A DNA stretch of 64,000 nt, from positions 1 to 64,000 of the forward strand of contig NZ_AXAC01000003.1 of NCBI RefSeq assembly GCF_000472665.1, in the 5' to 3' direction. The position numbers and the translations under genes are program-made. Under the pieces are notes generated by a model. It had not been told where the DNA came from. It searched no databases and was given only the letters and a program-made list of their open reading frames with translations. Source of the DNA: Acetobacterium malicum subsp. dehalogenans DSM 11527. Lineage in GTDB: Bacteria; Bacillota; Clostridia; Eubacteriales; Eubacteriaceae. Positions within the stretch are counted from its first letter, which is position 1, and the number at the start of each line of letters is the position of its first letter. Positions 24,956 to 34,919 of the stretch are shown one piece after another.

Positions 24956-24984
24956 TTGAATTTTTATGCATTGCAAAATATAAT
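24956..24984 (+). promoter_or_regulatory. Promoter of the substrate-binding lipoprotein gene
   Basis: TTGAAT (24956-24961), exactly 17 nt, and a perfect TATAAT (24979-24984), 33 nt before the ATG. Confidence 0.65.
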
Positions 24985-25016
24985 GAAAGACAAAGTTTAT
25001 ATTACAGGAGGAAGAA

Positions 25017-25841
25017 ATGAAAAGAAAAAGTTATCTACTGATTACAATTGTATTGGGAATGGCCTTGTTTTTAACAGGGTGCGGCAGTAAAACTGCAAAC
25101 AGCGAAGATCCTCTGGCTGATGGTGTCTTAACCGCCGGAACTAATGATATGTATCTGCCGCTGGAATTCCGGGATGAAAACAATGAGCTTGTCGGTTTTG
25201 ATATTGATCTGGGGCAGGCTCTGGCAGATGAACTCGGTGTCGAAATCAAATGGGTACCGACTGCTTGGGACGGTATCTTTAATGGGCTTAATGCCAACCA
25301 GTATGACATTGTCTTATCTGGAACAAGCATTACTGAAGAACGGTTAACTGGATTTAATATGACGGATCCATATCTTGCCAATGGGATCGTAATCGTGTCT
25401 CGTAAAGATGCAACTCCAGCTAAAACACCAAAGGATCTGGCTGGAAAAACGGTTGGTGTACAAATTGAAACCACCGCAGATTATGCGGCAGAAGCTTTGA
25501 AAACTCAGGAAAATGTAGAGTACACCGTGAATAAATATGATGCGATGTTGGACGCCTTTGCTGCTCTGGAAGGAAAACAGATCGATAATATCATGACCGA
25601 CATCAGTGTTGCTCAGTTTTATACAACTTTAAAACCAGACGTCTATGCTGTTTCTTCAGACGTATTATCAAACGAACCAATCGGTATCACCGTTCGAAAA
25701 GCTGATACGGCCTTCAACGAACAATTAAATACAGCCTTGGACGCTTTGCGCGAAAATGGAAAATTAACAGAATTGTCAATGAAGTGGTTTGGCCAGGATG
25801 TTACCCAGAACATTGATACGAATTTAAAAGTCATTGAATAG
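25017..25841 (+). CDS. Amino-acid-type ABC transporter substrate-binding lipoprotein
   Basis: A 274-residue class 3 extracellular solute-binding protein. The signal peptide ends in the lipobox LTGC, so Cys22 would be lipidated and the protein tethered outside the membrane. The mature part has the polar amino acid binder pattern: AGTNDMYLPLEFRDENNELVGF near residues 41-62, WDGIFNGLNANQYDIVLSG, and GKTVGVQIETTADYA. No permease or ATPase gene is next to it, and it is bounded by its own promoter and terminator, so its partner must be encoded elsewhere. AGGAGGAAG site. Confidence 0.88.
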   Translation: MKRKSYLLITIVLGMALFLTGCGSKTANSEDPLADGVLTAGTNDMYLPLEFRDENNELVGFDIDLGQALADELGVEIKWVPTAWDGIFNGLNANQYDIVLSGTSITEERLTGFNMTDPYLANGIVIVSRKDATPAKTPKDLAGKTVGVQIETTADYAAEALKTQENVEYTVNKYDAMLDAFAALEGKQIDNIMTDISVAQFYTTLKPDVYAVSSDVLSNEPIGITVRKADTAFNEQLNTALDALRENGKLTELSMKWFGQDVTQNIDTNLKVIE

Positions 25842-25861
25842 TCAGAATAATTAAACTTCCC

Positions 25862-25902
25862 GACCCGGTGCTGAGATTTCATTCTCGGTCGGGTCTTTTT
25901 TT
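25862..25902 (+). terminator. Intrinsic terminator after the lipoprotein gene
   Basis: GACCCG (25862-25867) pairs with CGGGTC (25890-25895), with an inner CTGAG/CTCGG helix, then seven T residues. Confidence 0.88.
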
Positions 25903-25976
25903 ATAGTGAAAGGCTTTTAATTGCCAATATGATTGTGATATTATAAAGAATATGGATAAGAAGGGAAAACAAAGCG

Positions 25977-27074
25977 GTGAAAGATTTAATTTATTGGATA
26001 TGGTTTATGCGTCTTGAAAAAATATCAATCAAGCATAAAAACATATTACTTGAACAATTTGTATCCCCTGAAGTGATTTTTTCACTAAGTTCTGAAGATC
26101 TTGTAAAAACAAAAATATTCGATCAAAATGCAGCGGATTATATTTGCCAGACCAAATCAATCGACCAGGCCAAACATGATTTGTCTTATATGGAGAAAAA
26201 TAATATCCGGCTGATCCCTCGCTGTGATCCTGAATTTCCGGAATCGCTTACTAATCTTTACACGCCACCGCTGGGCTTGTATGCAAAAGGCAATTTATCA
26301 CTACTGCATGCTCCGCTCGCCATCGGGATTATTGGTTCCCGTAATCCCACTGTAGCAGGAGAAAAACATGCCAGACTATTTTCTCAGTCACTTTCATCCA
26401 TCGGGGTTACAATCGTCAGTGGTTTGGCTGATGGCATTGATGGTAAAAGTCATTGGGCCAGTGTGAATGAACTGGGCAGCACCATCGGTGTTTTAGGTAC
26501 TGGGATTGATATTTGCTATCCCCGGGTTAATAAAAAACTGTTTGATTTGATGTCAGAAAAGGCTCTAATTATTACCGAATTCAATTTGGGTGAGAAGCCG
26601 CTGCCCTACCACTTTCCTCAGCGAAATCGAATTATTAGCGGACTTTCCCAGGGTGTTCTGGTTATCGAAGCCCGGAAAAAAAGCGGCTCACTAATTACTG
26701 TCAATCATGCCTTAGAACAAGGTAAGAATATTTACGTGATTCCTGGCGATATCAGCAGTTCTAACTGGGCCGGTGGAAACCAGCTGCTCAAGGAGGGTGC
26801 CAAACTTGTTACGGATCCCAGAGATATTTTAGAGGATTATGTCATTTTTGATCAGACCGCGAAAAGCGGCGACGCAAGTAATAAGCAATCCATCATAAAG
26901 ATGGCAACGGTTGAAGAACAGCTGCTGTTTGATCTGATCAAGAAAGGTTATCGTTCCATCGATGAGCTGGTTGCCTGTTCAGGTTTACCGATCAGTCGGA
27001 TTAACAGTTTGCTGACGATGTTGGAAATAGAAGAAATTATTATGATTAAATACGGAAACATTGTTTTAATTTAA
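25977..27074 (+). CDS. dprA: DNA-processing protein DprA
   Basis: A 365-residue protein with the Rossmann-like core of DprA, which loads RecA on incoming single-stranded DNA in transformable bacteria. Landmarks are IGIIGSRNPTVAGEKHA near residue 114, SGLADGIDGKSHW near 142, HFPQRNRIISGLS near 212, and AKKSGSLITVNHALEQG. A C-terminal winged helix (MATVEEQLLFDLI) ends the protein. Start GTG 25977 is only modestly supported by a GGGAAAAC site; ATG 26004 is an alternative. It precedes topA as in other clostridia. Confidence 0.92.
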   Translation: MKDLIYWIWFMRLEKISIKHKNILLEQFVSPEVIFSLSSEDLVKTKIFDQNAADYICQTKSIDQAKHDLSYMEKNNIRLIPRCDPEFPESLTNLYTPPLGLYAKGNLSLLHAPLAIGIIGSRNPTVAGEKHARLFSQSLSSIGVTIVSGLADGIDGKSHWASVNELGSTIGVLGTGIDICYPRVNKKLFDLMSEKALIITEFNLGEKPLPYHFPQRNRIISGLSQGVLVIEARKKSGSLITVNHALEQGKNIYVIPGDISSSNWAGGNQLLKEGAKLVTDPRDILEDYVIFDQTAKSGDASNKQSIIKMATVEEQLLFDLIKKGYRSIDELVACSGLPISRINSLLTMLEIEEIIMIKYGNIVLI

Positions 27075-27104
27075 GGACAATGGGTTATATTCGACGGCAT
27101 AAGT

Positions 27105-27133
27105 TTGTATTTTGTGGAAATGTTTGCTATAAT
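27105..27133 (+). promoter_or_regulatory. Promoter of topA
   Basis: TTGTAT (27105-27110), 17-nt spacer and TATAAT (27128-27133) with an extended -10 TGC just before it. Confidence 0.7.
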
Positions 27134-27188
27134 GTGGCTATTTTAAGAGAGAAAACGTCATTACTATTAAGAAAGAAGGAGGTATTCA

Positions 27189-29258
27189 ATGAGTAAAACC
27201 TTGGTTATCGTTGAATCACCGGCAAAAGCAAAAACAATAAAAAAGTATTTACCAAAAGGCTATGAAGTTGAAGCAACTATGGGACATGTGATTGATCTGC
27301 CCAAAAGTCGGATTGGTATTAATATAGAAGAAGATTTTAAACCGGATTATATTAAAATTCGTGGTAAGGCTGAGTTGCTTAAAAAATTGAAAAATGCCGC
27401 CAAAAAAGCCGATCAAGTTTATCTCGCCACTGACCCTGACCGCGAAGGGGAAGCCATATCCTGGCATATGGCAAATTTTCTGGAGATTGATTTAGCGACA
27501 AAATGCCGGATTGAATTTCATGAAATTACAAAAAAAGCGGTAAATGCCGCCATAGAAAACAAAAGAATGATTGATATTGACTTAGTCAATTCACAGCAGG
27601 CGCGACGTATTCTGGATCGACTGGTTGGGTATTCGCTGAGTCCTTTTTTGTGGAAGAAAGTCAAGAAGGGTCTCAGTGGCGGCCGGGTCCAATCGGTTGT
27701 GACACGCATTATTGTCGATCGGGAAGAGGAGATTGCTGCATTTATTCCAGAAGAATATTGGAATTTGGAACTGCTCTTAAAAAAACATGATGATGATAAA
27801 TCATTTGTATCAAAGTTCTATTCTGAGGATGGCAAGAAAAAAACCATCACCAATGCTGAAGAGGCCGTCCGGTTGGAAAAAGTAGTGGAAGCAAATACGA
27901 TTGTGGTCGAAAATGTCAAAAAGCGAACGCGATATCAGAAACCGCCCTTGCCATTTACGACCAGTACTCTCCAACAGGAAGCCTATAAATCACTTGGCTT
28001 CACGACTCAACGGACCATGCGTCTGGCCCAGCAACTATATGAAGGGGTGGATATTAAAGGTGTTGGCTTGACTGGCTTAATTACTTATTTGAGAACCGAT
28101 TCAACCCGGATTGCCGACGAAGCAGTACAAGAGAGTAAAGAATATATCAAGCAGCATTTTGGTGAAGATTATCTGGGCACCGAAAAAAAAGTCGGCAAAA
28201 AGAAAAATGTTCAGGATGCCCATGAAGCCATTCGTCCTTCGTCGGTTATGCTGACTCCAGATGAAGCCCGAAATTCGTTGGAACCGGATCAGTATCGCTT
28301 GTATAAACTCATTTGGGAAAGACTGCTCTGCAGTCAGATGGCTGACGCCCAGTATTACGTTACCGATGTTGATATCGCCTGCAGTAATCTGATTTTTAAA
28401 ACCAAGGGTGAAACCCAAAAATTTGATGGATTTACCCGGGTAGGTAAAAGTGCCGGAAAAAATGATGATAGTATCCTGCCTGAATTAGCCATTGGAGACG
28501 ACCTGGTCCGGCTTAAAACGACGAAAGAACAAAAATTTACCAAGCCCCCGGCTCGTTATACTGAAGCATCACTGGTTAAAATCCTGGAAGAAAAAGGTAT
28601 TGGCCGACCCAGTACCTATGCGCCAACCATCGCGACTATCAAGAATCGCGACTATGTTGAAGTGGAGGATAAACATTTTAAACCCACCGAGCTCGGCGTC
28701 ACGGTTACCCATTTGATGAAGGAGTACTTTAGCGATGTGGTTAATATTTCGTTCACTGCCGAAATGGAAGATCGTTTGGATTCAGTTTCAGAGGGCGAAA
28801 CAGATTGGATTGAACTGCTGAAGAATTTTTATAAGGGCTTTGAAAAGGAACTGACCAATGCCCAAGAAAAGGCGGAATCAGTGACAATTGCCGATCCTGA
28901 ATCTGATGTGGATTGTGAATTGTGTGGCCGGCGGATGGTCATAAAAAAAGGGAAGTTCGGTCGTTTCCTGGCCTGTCCAGGCTTTCCGGAATGCAAAAAC
29001 ACGAAGCCTTTTTTTGAAAAAACCGGGGGAATCTGCTCCGTTTGCGGCGGAGACATCGTCAAACGAACCTCCAAAACGGGTCGGACCTTTTATTCGTGCA
29101 GTAATTACCCGGCCTGTGACTATATGAACTGGGATTTGCCAATCCCTGACCAATGCCCGGTCTGTGGTTCAACACTCTTTCAAAAAGGTCTAGGCAAACG
29201 AAAATCAATCTATTGCGATAAAAAAGATTGTGGTTATAAAGCCCCAACGGCAGAATAA
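27189..29258 (+). CDS. topA: DNA topoisomerase I
   Basis: A 689-residue type IA topoisomerase that relaxes negative supercoils. The TOPRIM domain starts LVIVESPAKAKTIKKYL and contains DPDREGEAI near residue 84. The active-site tyrosine is Tyr300 in LITYLRTDSTRI. The C-terminus has three four-cysteine zinc modules (CELCGRR, CSVCGGDI and CPVCGST with their partner pairs). The length is normal. AAGGAGG site before ATG 27189. Confidence 0.97.
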   Translation: MSKTLVIVESPAKAKTIKKYLPKGYEVEATMGHVIDLPKSRIGINIEEDFKPDYIKIRGKAELLKKLKNAAKKADQVYLATDPDREGEAISWHMANFLEIDLATKCRIEFHEITKKAVNAAIENKRMIDIDLVNSQQARRILDRLVGYSLSPFLWKKVKKGLSGGRVQSVVTRIIVDREEEIAAFIPEEYWNLELLLKKHDDDKSFVSKFYSEDGKKKTITNAEEAVRLEKVVEANTIVVENVKKRTRYQKPPLPFTTSTLQQEAYKSLGFTTQRTMRLAQQLYEGVDIKGVGLTGLITYLRTDSTRIADEAVQESKEYIKQHFGEDYLGTEKKVGKKKNVQDAHEAIRPSSVMLTPDEARNSLEPDQYRLYKLIWERLLCSQMADAQYYVTDVDIACSNLIFKTKGETQKFDGFTRVGKSAGKNDDSILPELAIGDDLVRLKTTKEQKFTKPPARYTEASLVKILEEKGIGRPSTYAPTIATIKNRDYVEVEDKHFKPTELGVTVTHLMKEYFSDVVNISFTAEMEDRLDSVSEGETDWIELLKNFYKGFEKELTNAQEKAESVTIADPESDVDCELCGRRMVIKKGKFGRFLACPGFPECKNTKPFFEKTGGICSVCGGDIVKRTSKTGRTFYSCSNYPACDYMNWDLPIPDQCPVCGSTLFQKGLGKRKSIYCDKKDCGYKAPTAE

Positions 29259-29294
29259 ATCACAGTACATTTTGATAAGAAAGCGAGAAAAAAT

Positions 29295-29825
29295 ATGTTT
29301 CATGCAACAACCATTGTAGGAATACGCCATAACGGTCAGGTCGCCATTGCCGGAGATGGGCAGGTAACCATGGGCGAAAAGACGATCATGAAAAATAAGG
29401 CCACAAAAATCAGAAGAATCTATCATGATAAAATTTTAGTGGGTTTTGCGGGTTCGGTTGCCGATGCCTTTACCCTCTGCGAAAAGTTCGAACACAAGGT
29501 CGAACAGTACAATGGCAATTTAAAACGTTCGGCAGTGGAACTGGCCAAAGAATGGCGTTCAGACAAAATCCTCAGAAAGCTTGAAGCACTGCTGATAGTT
29601 ATGGATGAATCGGAAACCCTGGTTTTATCGGGAAATGGTGAAGTCATCGAACCCGATGACGATGTGGCCGCCATCGGTTCCGGTGGATCCTATGCCTTGG
29701 CGGCAGCCAGAGCGCTAAAAAGTCACTCAACCCTCAGTGCTGAAGAAATGGTCTATGAATCGTTGAAAATTGCCTCAGAAATATGCGTGTTTACAAACAA
29801 TAATATTTCTGTAGAAGTATTATAG
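29295..29825 (+). CDS. hslV: HslV (ClpQ) peptidase subunit
   Basis: A 176-residue proteasome-like peptidase. The sequence [20 protein letters not shown] places the catalytic threonine after a four-residue propeptide, similar to Thermotoga. The Gly-Asp-Gly [11 protein letters not shown] and C-terminal [16 protein letters not shown] are typical. It forms the double hexamer that pairs with HslU, whose gene begins 16 nt after the hslV stop. There are no xerC/codV or codY genes nearby, unlike Bacillus. Confidence 0.95.
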   Translation: MFHATTIVGIRHNGQVAIAGDGQVTMGEKTIMKNKATKIRRIYHDKILVGFAGSVADAFTLCEKFEHKVEQYNGNLKRSAVELAKEWRSDKILRKLEALLIVMDESETLVLSGNGEVIEPDDDVAAIGSGGSYALAAARALKSHSTLSAEEMVYESLKIASEICVFTNNNISVEVL

Positions 29826-29841
29826 AAACGGAAGTATGGTT

Positions 29842-31248
29842 ATGAAAGAATTAACACCCAAAAAAATCGTTACTGAATTAAACCGTTATATTATTGGTCA
29901 GGAGTCGGCTAAGAAAGCCGTTGCCGTCGCCATTAGAAACCGCTATCGCCGATCACTGTTGCCGGCTGATTTAATTGATGAGTTTACACCTAAGAACATC
30001 ATTTTAATCGGACCAACCGGGGTGGGTAAAACAGAAATTGCCAGAAGAATAGCAAAACTGGTAAAAGCACCATTTATAAAAGTAGAAGCGACAAAATTTA
30101 CCGAAGTCGGTTATGTTGGCAGAGATGTGGAATCGATGGTTCGTGATCTGGTCAACACATCGATTCGTAATGTCCAGCAGGAAAAAATGAAAGAGGTTTA
30201 TGCCGAAGCCGAAAAGAATGCCAATAAAATCATTCTGGACACCTTGGTGCCCTCAAAAAAAGTGAAAGAAACCCTAAAAACGCCCTTTGATATCTTTATG
30301 AAACCGACTCCGCCGACAACTCCAACCCAATATGAATTGGAAGGGGATGCTGAAAAGGAAAAATCAAAAAAAGAAAAAAGGGAAGCTTTATCAAAGGAAC
30401 TGGAAGCTGGTCTGCTGGAAGACACGATTATCGAAATTGAAGTCGATGATGATGGCTCGAAGACCATTGGCGTTATGCAAGGCATGAACAATGACAGCAT
30501 GTCCTTTAATATGAATGACATCCTGGGCGATTTTCTGCCACAAAAGAAAAAAAAGAAGAGTGTTAAAATTTCCGAGGCCAGGAAAATCCTGATCAATCAG
30601 GAAGCCCAAAAACTGATTGATCAGGATCAGGTAAACGAGCAGGGCGTCAAAGATGCCGAGCAAAACGGCATTATCTTTATTGATGAAATCGACAAAATTA
30701 TTGGAAATGGTAACAATCACGGCCCGGATGTTTCACGGGAAGGTGTCCAGCGGGATATCTTACCAATCGTCGAGGGTAGTACCGTTAATACAAAATATGG
30801 CCCGATCAAAACGGATTTTATTTTATTTATAGGTGCCGGAGCCTTCCATGTTTCGAAAATATCAGACATGATTCCTGAGCTGCAGGGACGTTTTCCGATC
30901 AGTGTTCATTTGGATAGTTTAACGGAGGAAGACTTTATTCAGATTTTGACCCATACGGAAAATTCGGTGATCAAACAATACCAGGAGCTGATTCGAACTG
31001 AGGATGTCAATCTCATTTTTGCGGAGGACGCTGTTAAGTACATTGCTAAAATTGCCTATCTCCAGAATGAAGAAGATGAAAATATCGGCGCTCGGCGGCT
31101 GCACACGGTGATGGAAAAACTACTGGAAGAAATATCCTTTTATGCTTCGGATTATGAACAGGATGATTTTACAATTGATATGAATTATGTCGAGCGAGTC
31201 TTCAATATATCTGATAAACGGGATAATTATCAAAAATATTTGCTGTAA
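29842..31248 (+). CDS. hslU: HslU (ClpY) unfoldase ATPase
   Basis: A 468-residue AAA+ ATPase that unfolds substrates for HslV. Walker A GPTGVGKTEIARR at about 57-69, Walker B IIFIDEIDKI near 277, then the sensor/arginine region LQGRFPISVHLDSL and the C-terminal FNISDKRDNYQKYLL that docks into HslV. The charged I-domain lies at about 130-260. Start chosen at ATG 29842 because GGAAG is 7 nt upstream; ATG 29836 is one base from that site. Confidence 0.95.
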   Translation: MKELTPKKIVTELNRYIIGQESAKKAVAVAIRNRYRRSLLPADLIDEFTPKNIILIGPTGVGKTEIARRIAKLVKAPFIKVEATKFTEVGYVGRDVESMVRDLVNTSIRNVQQEKMKEVYAEAEKNANKIILDTLVPSKKVKETLKTPFDIFMKPTPPTTPTQYELEGDAEKEKSKKEKREALSKELEAGLLEDTIIEIEVDDDGSKTIGVMQGMNNDSMSFNMNDILGDFLPQKKKKKSVKISEARKILINQEAQKLIDQDQVNEQGVKDAEQNGIIFIDEIDKIIGNGNNHGPDVSREGVQRDILPIVEGSTVNTKYGPIKTDFILFIGAGAFHVSKISDMIPELQGRFPISVHLDSLTEEDFIQILTHTENSVIKQYQELIRTEDVNLIFAEDAVKYIAKIAYLQNEEDENIGARRLHTVMEKLLEEISFYASDYEQDDFTIDMNYVERVFNISDKRDNYQKYLL

Positions 31249-31260
31249 TTAAAAAAATGC

Positions 31261-31289
31261 TTGTACAAATGAAGTGACTATGCTAGTAT
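31261..31289 (+). promoter_or_regulatory. Promoter of rpsB with a 100-nt leader
   Basis: TTGTAC (31261-31266), 17-nt spacer, TAGTAT (31284-31289). The transcript would carry a leader of about 100 nt containing a small GGCA/TGCC hairpin near 31322-31334. Ribosomal protein leaders often bind their own product, so this is a candidate autoregulatory site, but I recognise no known motif. Confidence 0.6.
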
Positions 31290-31395
31290 ATGAAGGTATG
31301 TATTACACACATTCTCTGAGAGGCATCAGGTGCCTGTTTTCAGGTCGATGTTCTTGATTGATGAGAGTGGAGGAAAAACCAAGGAGGAACGAATT

Positions 31396-32190
31396 ATGGC
31401 ATGTGTTTCAATGAAACAATTATTAGAAGCAGGGGTGCATTTTGGGCACCAGACTCGACGATGGAATCCGAAAATGGCTCCATATATTTTCACAGAAAGA
31501 AATGGTATTTACATCATTGATTTACAACAAACTGTGAAGAGAATTGAAAAAGCTTATAGTTTTGTCAAAGAACTGGCAGAAAACGGCGAAGAAATTCTTT
31601 TTGTCGGGACAAAAAAACAAGCTCAAACAAGCATCGAGAGAGAAGCAAAACGTAGTGGTAGCTACTGCGTCAATCATCGTTGGTTAGGTGGAACCTTAAC
31701 AAACTTCGGGACCATTAGCAAACGAATTGACCGATTAAATGAACTGGAACAAATGGAAGAAGACGGAACCTTTGCGCTTCTGCCTAAAAAAGAAGTTATT
31801 AAACTGAAACGTCAACGAGAAAAACTACAAAAATTCCTGGGCGGCATCAAAGATATGAAGGGTGTTCCCGGCGCAATTTTTGTTATTGATACTAAAAAAG
31901 AACGAATTGCCATTGCCGAAGCTAAAAAACTGGGTATTCCAATTATCGGTATTGTTGATACTAACTGTGACCCAGACGAAATTGACTATATCATTCCTGG
32001 TAATGATGATGCGATTCGTGCTGTTGCTTTAATCCTTTCTGTTATTTCAGATGCTATCATTGAAGGACGTCAGGGCGAGCAAGTTGAAGAAGAAATTGAA
32101 GTAGCTCCTGTAGTAGCACCAGCCGTCGAAGAAGTTATTGTCGAAGTTGAAGTTGTTGAAGAAACTGCAGAAGTTACTGAAGCAGAATAA
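31396..32190 (+). CDS. rpsB: Ribosomal protein S2
   Basis: A 264-residue small-subunit protein. It begins [27 protein letters not shown] and has [10 protein letters not shown] and [15 protein letters not shown]. The last 30 residues form an acidic Val/Glu-rich tail, longer than in Bacillus. The start is ATG 31396 behind an AGGAGG; an upstream in-frame extension lies in the leader and is rejected. Cotranscribed with tsf. Confidence 0.97.
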   Translation: MACVSMKQLLEAGVHFGHQTRRWNPKMAPYIFTERNGIYIIDLQQTVKRIEKAYSFVKELAENGEEILFVGTKKQAQTSIEREAKRSGSYCVNHRWLGGTLTNFGTISKRIDRLNELEQMEEDGTFALLPKKEVIKLKRQREKLQKFLGGIKDMKGVPGAIFVIDTKKERIAIAEAKKLGIPIIGIVDTNCDPDEIDYIIPGNDDAIRAVALILSVISDAIIEGRQGEQVEEEIEVAPVVAPAVEEVIVEVEVVEETAEVTEAE

Positions 32191-32217
32191 TTTATAATTA
32201 CTATCAGGAGGAGAAAA

Positions 32218-32862
32218 GTGGACGCAAAATTAGTAAAAGAATTAAGAGCTAAAAGTGGTGCCGGTATGATGGACTGCAAAAAAGCCTTAGTCGAAACAGA
32301 TGGAAATATCGAAGATGCAATGATCTTTTTAAGAGAAAAAGGATTGGCTGCAACCAACAAAAAAGCTGGTCGTGTTGCTGCTGAAGGCATCGTTGAATCA
32401 TATATTCACATGGGTGGAAAAATTGGTGTTCTTGTCGAAGTCAACTGCGAAACTGATTTCGTAGCAAAAAATGAAGGATTTAAAAACTTTGTTAAAGACG
32501 TAGCTATGCATATTGCAGCAGCAAACCCTTTATATGTGACTAAAGAAGAAGTGCCGATGGACGAAATTGAAAAAGAAAAAGAAATTCTTCGGGCTCAAGC
32601 AATTAATGAAGGCAAACCTGAAAAAATCATCGATAAAATGGTTGAAGGCCGGGTTAGTAAGTTCTATAAAGAAATCTGTTTACTGGAACAGCCTTTTGTA
32701 AAAAATCCAGATCTGACAATTGAGGATCTGGTCAAAGAACAAATCATGACCATTGGCGAAAATGTCAAAATCAGACGATTTGCACGATTCCAAATGGGCG
32801 AAGGATTAGAGAAAAAAGAAGAAAACTTTGCCGAAGAAGTAGCGAAGCAATTAAACGCATAA
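32218..32862 (+). CDS. tsf: Elongation factor Ts
   Basis: A 214-residue nucleotide-exchange factor for EF-Tu. The N-terminal UBA-like helix bundle [18 protein letters not shown] and the EF-Tu-contacting [14 protein letters not shown] are present. It is shorter than E. coli EF-Ts, with one dimerisation half, as in many Firmicutes. The start is GTG 32218 with AGGAGGAG upstream. A terminator follows. Confidence 0.97.
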   Translation: MDAKLVKELRAKSGAGMMDCKKALVETDGNIEDAMIFLREKGLAATNKKAGRVAAEGIVESYIHMGGKIGVLVEVNCETDFVAKNEGFKNFVKDVAMHIAAANPLYVTKEEVPMDEIEKEKEILRAQAINEGKPEKIIDKMVEGRVSKFYKEICLLEQPFVKNPDLTIEDLVKEQIMTIGENVKIRRFARFQMGEGLEKKEENFAEEVAKQLNA

Positions 32863-32872
32863 ACGCTGAAAA

Positions 32873-32897
32873 AGAACACATTCGTGTTCTTTTTTTA
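32873..32897 (+). terminator. Intrinsic terminator after tsf
   Basis: AGAACAC/GTGTTCT stem with a short loop and a run of T residues. Confidence 0.9.
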
Positions 32898-32963
32898 CCG
32901 TTGATAAGATTGTAAATTGTTTCTGCTTACGATATAATATAGAAAATGAAAGGGGGAATCTTT

Positions 32964-33674
32964 TTGGAACCGAAATATAAACGTGTCATCATAAAATTAA
33001 GCGGTGAAGCATTATCCGGCAGTGCCGGTCATGGCATCGATACCCCAACGGTGCAATCAATCTGCAGCCAGATCAAAGAAGTTTTTGAATTGGGTGTTGA
33101 AATTGCCATTGTTGTGGGTGGCGGTAATTTTTGGCGGGGACGAAGTGGCGAAGGAATGGATAAATCCACAGCCGACTATATGGGAATGCTCGCTACCTGC
33201 ATTAACGCTCTTGGTTTACAGGATGTTCTGGAAGAAATGGATGTACCAGTGCGGGTTCAAACAGCAATCGAAATGAAACAAATTGCCGAGCCTTATATCC
33301 GCAGAAAAGCAATTCGCCATCTCGAAAAAAGAAGAGTTGTCATTTTTGCCTGTGGTACCGGAAATCCCTTTTTCACAACCGATACAACGGCAGCACTGCG
33401 AGCTGCTGAAATTGATGCTGAAATTATTCTTTTAGCAAAAAGTATTGATGCGGTATATGATTCAGATCCGCTGGTTAACCCAGATGCAATACGCTATTCC
33501 GAATTATCATACATCGATGTATTGAATCAAGGCCTAAAGGTCATGGATTCAACGGCAACGTCGCTATGTATGGATAATCACATTCCAATTCTAGTGTTTG
33601 GCTTAAATGAACCGGAGAATATTTTACGTGCGATCATGGGCGAAAAAATCGGAACAATTATTCAGGAGGTATAG
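32964..33674 (+). CDS. pyrH: UMP kinase
   Basis: A 236-residue amino-acid-kinase-fold UMP kinase for pyrimidine nucleotide synthesis. It shows [26 protein letters not shown], and [30 protein letters not shown]. The start is TTG 32964, seven nt after AGGGGG; an ATG 18 nt upstream would overlap that site and would add six residues not usual for the family. It ends 3 nt before frr. Confidence 0.95.
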   Translation: MEPKYKRVIIKLSGEALSGSAGHGIDTPTVQSICSQIKEVFELGVEIAIVVGGGNFWRGRSGEGMDKSTADYMGMLATCINALGLQDVLEEMDVPVRVQTAIEMKQIAEPYIRRKAIRHLEKRRVVIFACGTGNPFFTTDTTAALRAAEIDAEIILLAKSIDAVYDSDPLVNPDAIRYSELSYIDVLNQGLKVMDSTATSLCMDNHIPILVFGLNEPENILRAIMGEKIGTIIQEV

Positions 33675-33677
33675 AAG

Positions 33678-34235
33678 ATGGTAAATGAGATTAAAGCGAC
33701 AGCTAATGAAAAAATGGAAAAAGCACTCAGAAATCTAAATGAGAGTTTGGGCAGCTTACGGGCAGGAAGAGCTAATCCACGCATTCTCGATAAGGTAATG
33801 GTTGATTATTACGGGTCACCGACAAGCTTGAATCAGTTGGCAAACATCAGCACTCCTGAAGCAAGAATGATTGTCGTGCAACCTTATGATGCTACGGCTA
33901 TCCCCGCCATTGAAAAAGGTATTTTGAAATCAGACCTGGGTTTTAATCCTTCTAACGACGGAAAAATCATTCGTTTATTAATCCCTCAATTAACCGAGGA
34001 ACGACGAAAAGAACTGGTTAAACTCGTTAAGAAATATGGCGAAGAGTGTAAGGTCGCAATGCGTAATATTCGTCGACATGCCATTCAGGAACTGAAAGAC
34101 GGTCAAAAAGAAGGACTGATCACCGAAGATGATTTGAAACAAGGTGAAAAAGAAATTCAGAAAGTTACGGACGAAGAGATTAAAAACATTGAAACGATTC
34201 TAAAAGAAAAAGAAGCTGAAATTTTAGAAGTTTAA
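33678..34235 (+). CDS. frr: Ribosome recycling factor
   Basis: A 185-residue protein that splits post-termination ribosomes with EF-G. Signature segments are [32 protein letters not shown] and [13 protein letters not shown], and the length is typical. It lies three bases after pyrH. The uppS-cdsA-dxr-rseP block that commonly follows frr in Firmicutes is not here. Confidence 0.97.
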   Translation: MVNEIKATANEKMEKALRNLNESLGSLRAGRANPRILDKVMVDYYGSPTSLNQLANISTPEARMIVVQPYDATAIPAIEKGILKSDLGFNPSNDGKIIRLLIPQLTEERRKELVKLVKKYGEECKVAMRNIRRHAIQELKDGQKEGLITEDDLKQGEKEIQKVTDEEIKNIETILKEKEAEILEV

Positions 34236-34292
34236 TTGTTTTTTCGGGATATGATTTCTTTAATTGTTCATTCAATTATATAGTATTTCATT

Positions 34293-34326
34293 AAGAGTGG
34301 GGAGACCCACTCTTAACTATTTTTCG
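34293..34326 (+). terminator. Intrinsic terminator after frr
   Basis: A perfect 9-bp stem, AAGAGTGGG and CCCACTCTT, with a GAGA tetraloop, followed by a short T run at 34320-34325. Confidence 0.75.
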
Positions 34327-34404
34327 AGTAGGTATCAAGATGATAACTGCTGTGAAAAAGTCCCCGCGATTTTAGATAAATAATGAATTAAAAAAGGAAA
34401 AAGT

Positions 34405-34896
34405 ATGAAAAAAGTATCGAAAGAATTCTTTTTAGAAGAATTAACTGCGCCAGTGGTGGAATCACTTGGCTATGAATTAACCGATTTGACCTTTGAAAAA
34501 CAGGGCAAAGATTGGTGCCTGACCCTGTTTATCGATTCGGAAAGTGGGATTTCATTGGACGATTGTGAAATCGTCAGCCGACAGATCAGCGAATTGCTTG
34601 ACGAAAAGGATCCCATCGAACAGAGCTATTTTTTAGAAGTCTCTTCACCTGGTATGGATCGGCCACTAAAAAAAGAAAAGCATTTTCTCTCAAATATTGA
34701 TAAGAAAATTGCTGTTCATCTTTTCGCACCGTTAGATGGGAAAAAGGATATTGAAGGGGTATTAAAATCATATACCGCAGCAGAATTAACCCTTGAGTTA
34801 GAAACAGGTGAAATGCTGACACTGGAAAATAGTAAAATCGCAAAAGCAAATCGGTTGGATGAGTTGAATTTCAAACCTCTTCCATCAGCTGAATAA
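34405..34896 (+). CDS. rimP: Ribosome maturation factor RimP
   Basis: A 163-residue two-domain protein needed for 30S subunit maturation. Typical motifs: LGYELTDLTFEKQGKDWCLTLFID, DCEIVSRQISELLDEKDPI and YFLEVSSPGMDRPLKKEKHF. AAGGAAAAAG site before the ATG. It heads the nusA operon in the standard order. Confidence 0.95.
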   Translation: MKKVSKEFFLEELTAPVVESLGYELTDLTFEKQGKDWCLTLFIDSESGISLDDCEIVSRQISELLDEKDPIEQSYFLEVSSPGMDRPLKKEKHFLSNIDKKIAVHLFAPLDGKKDIEGVLKSYTAAELTLELETGEMLTLENSKIAKANRLDELNFKPLPSAE

Positions 34897-34919
34897 AACG
34901 GAAGGCGGAGAAAACGAAT

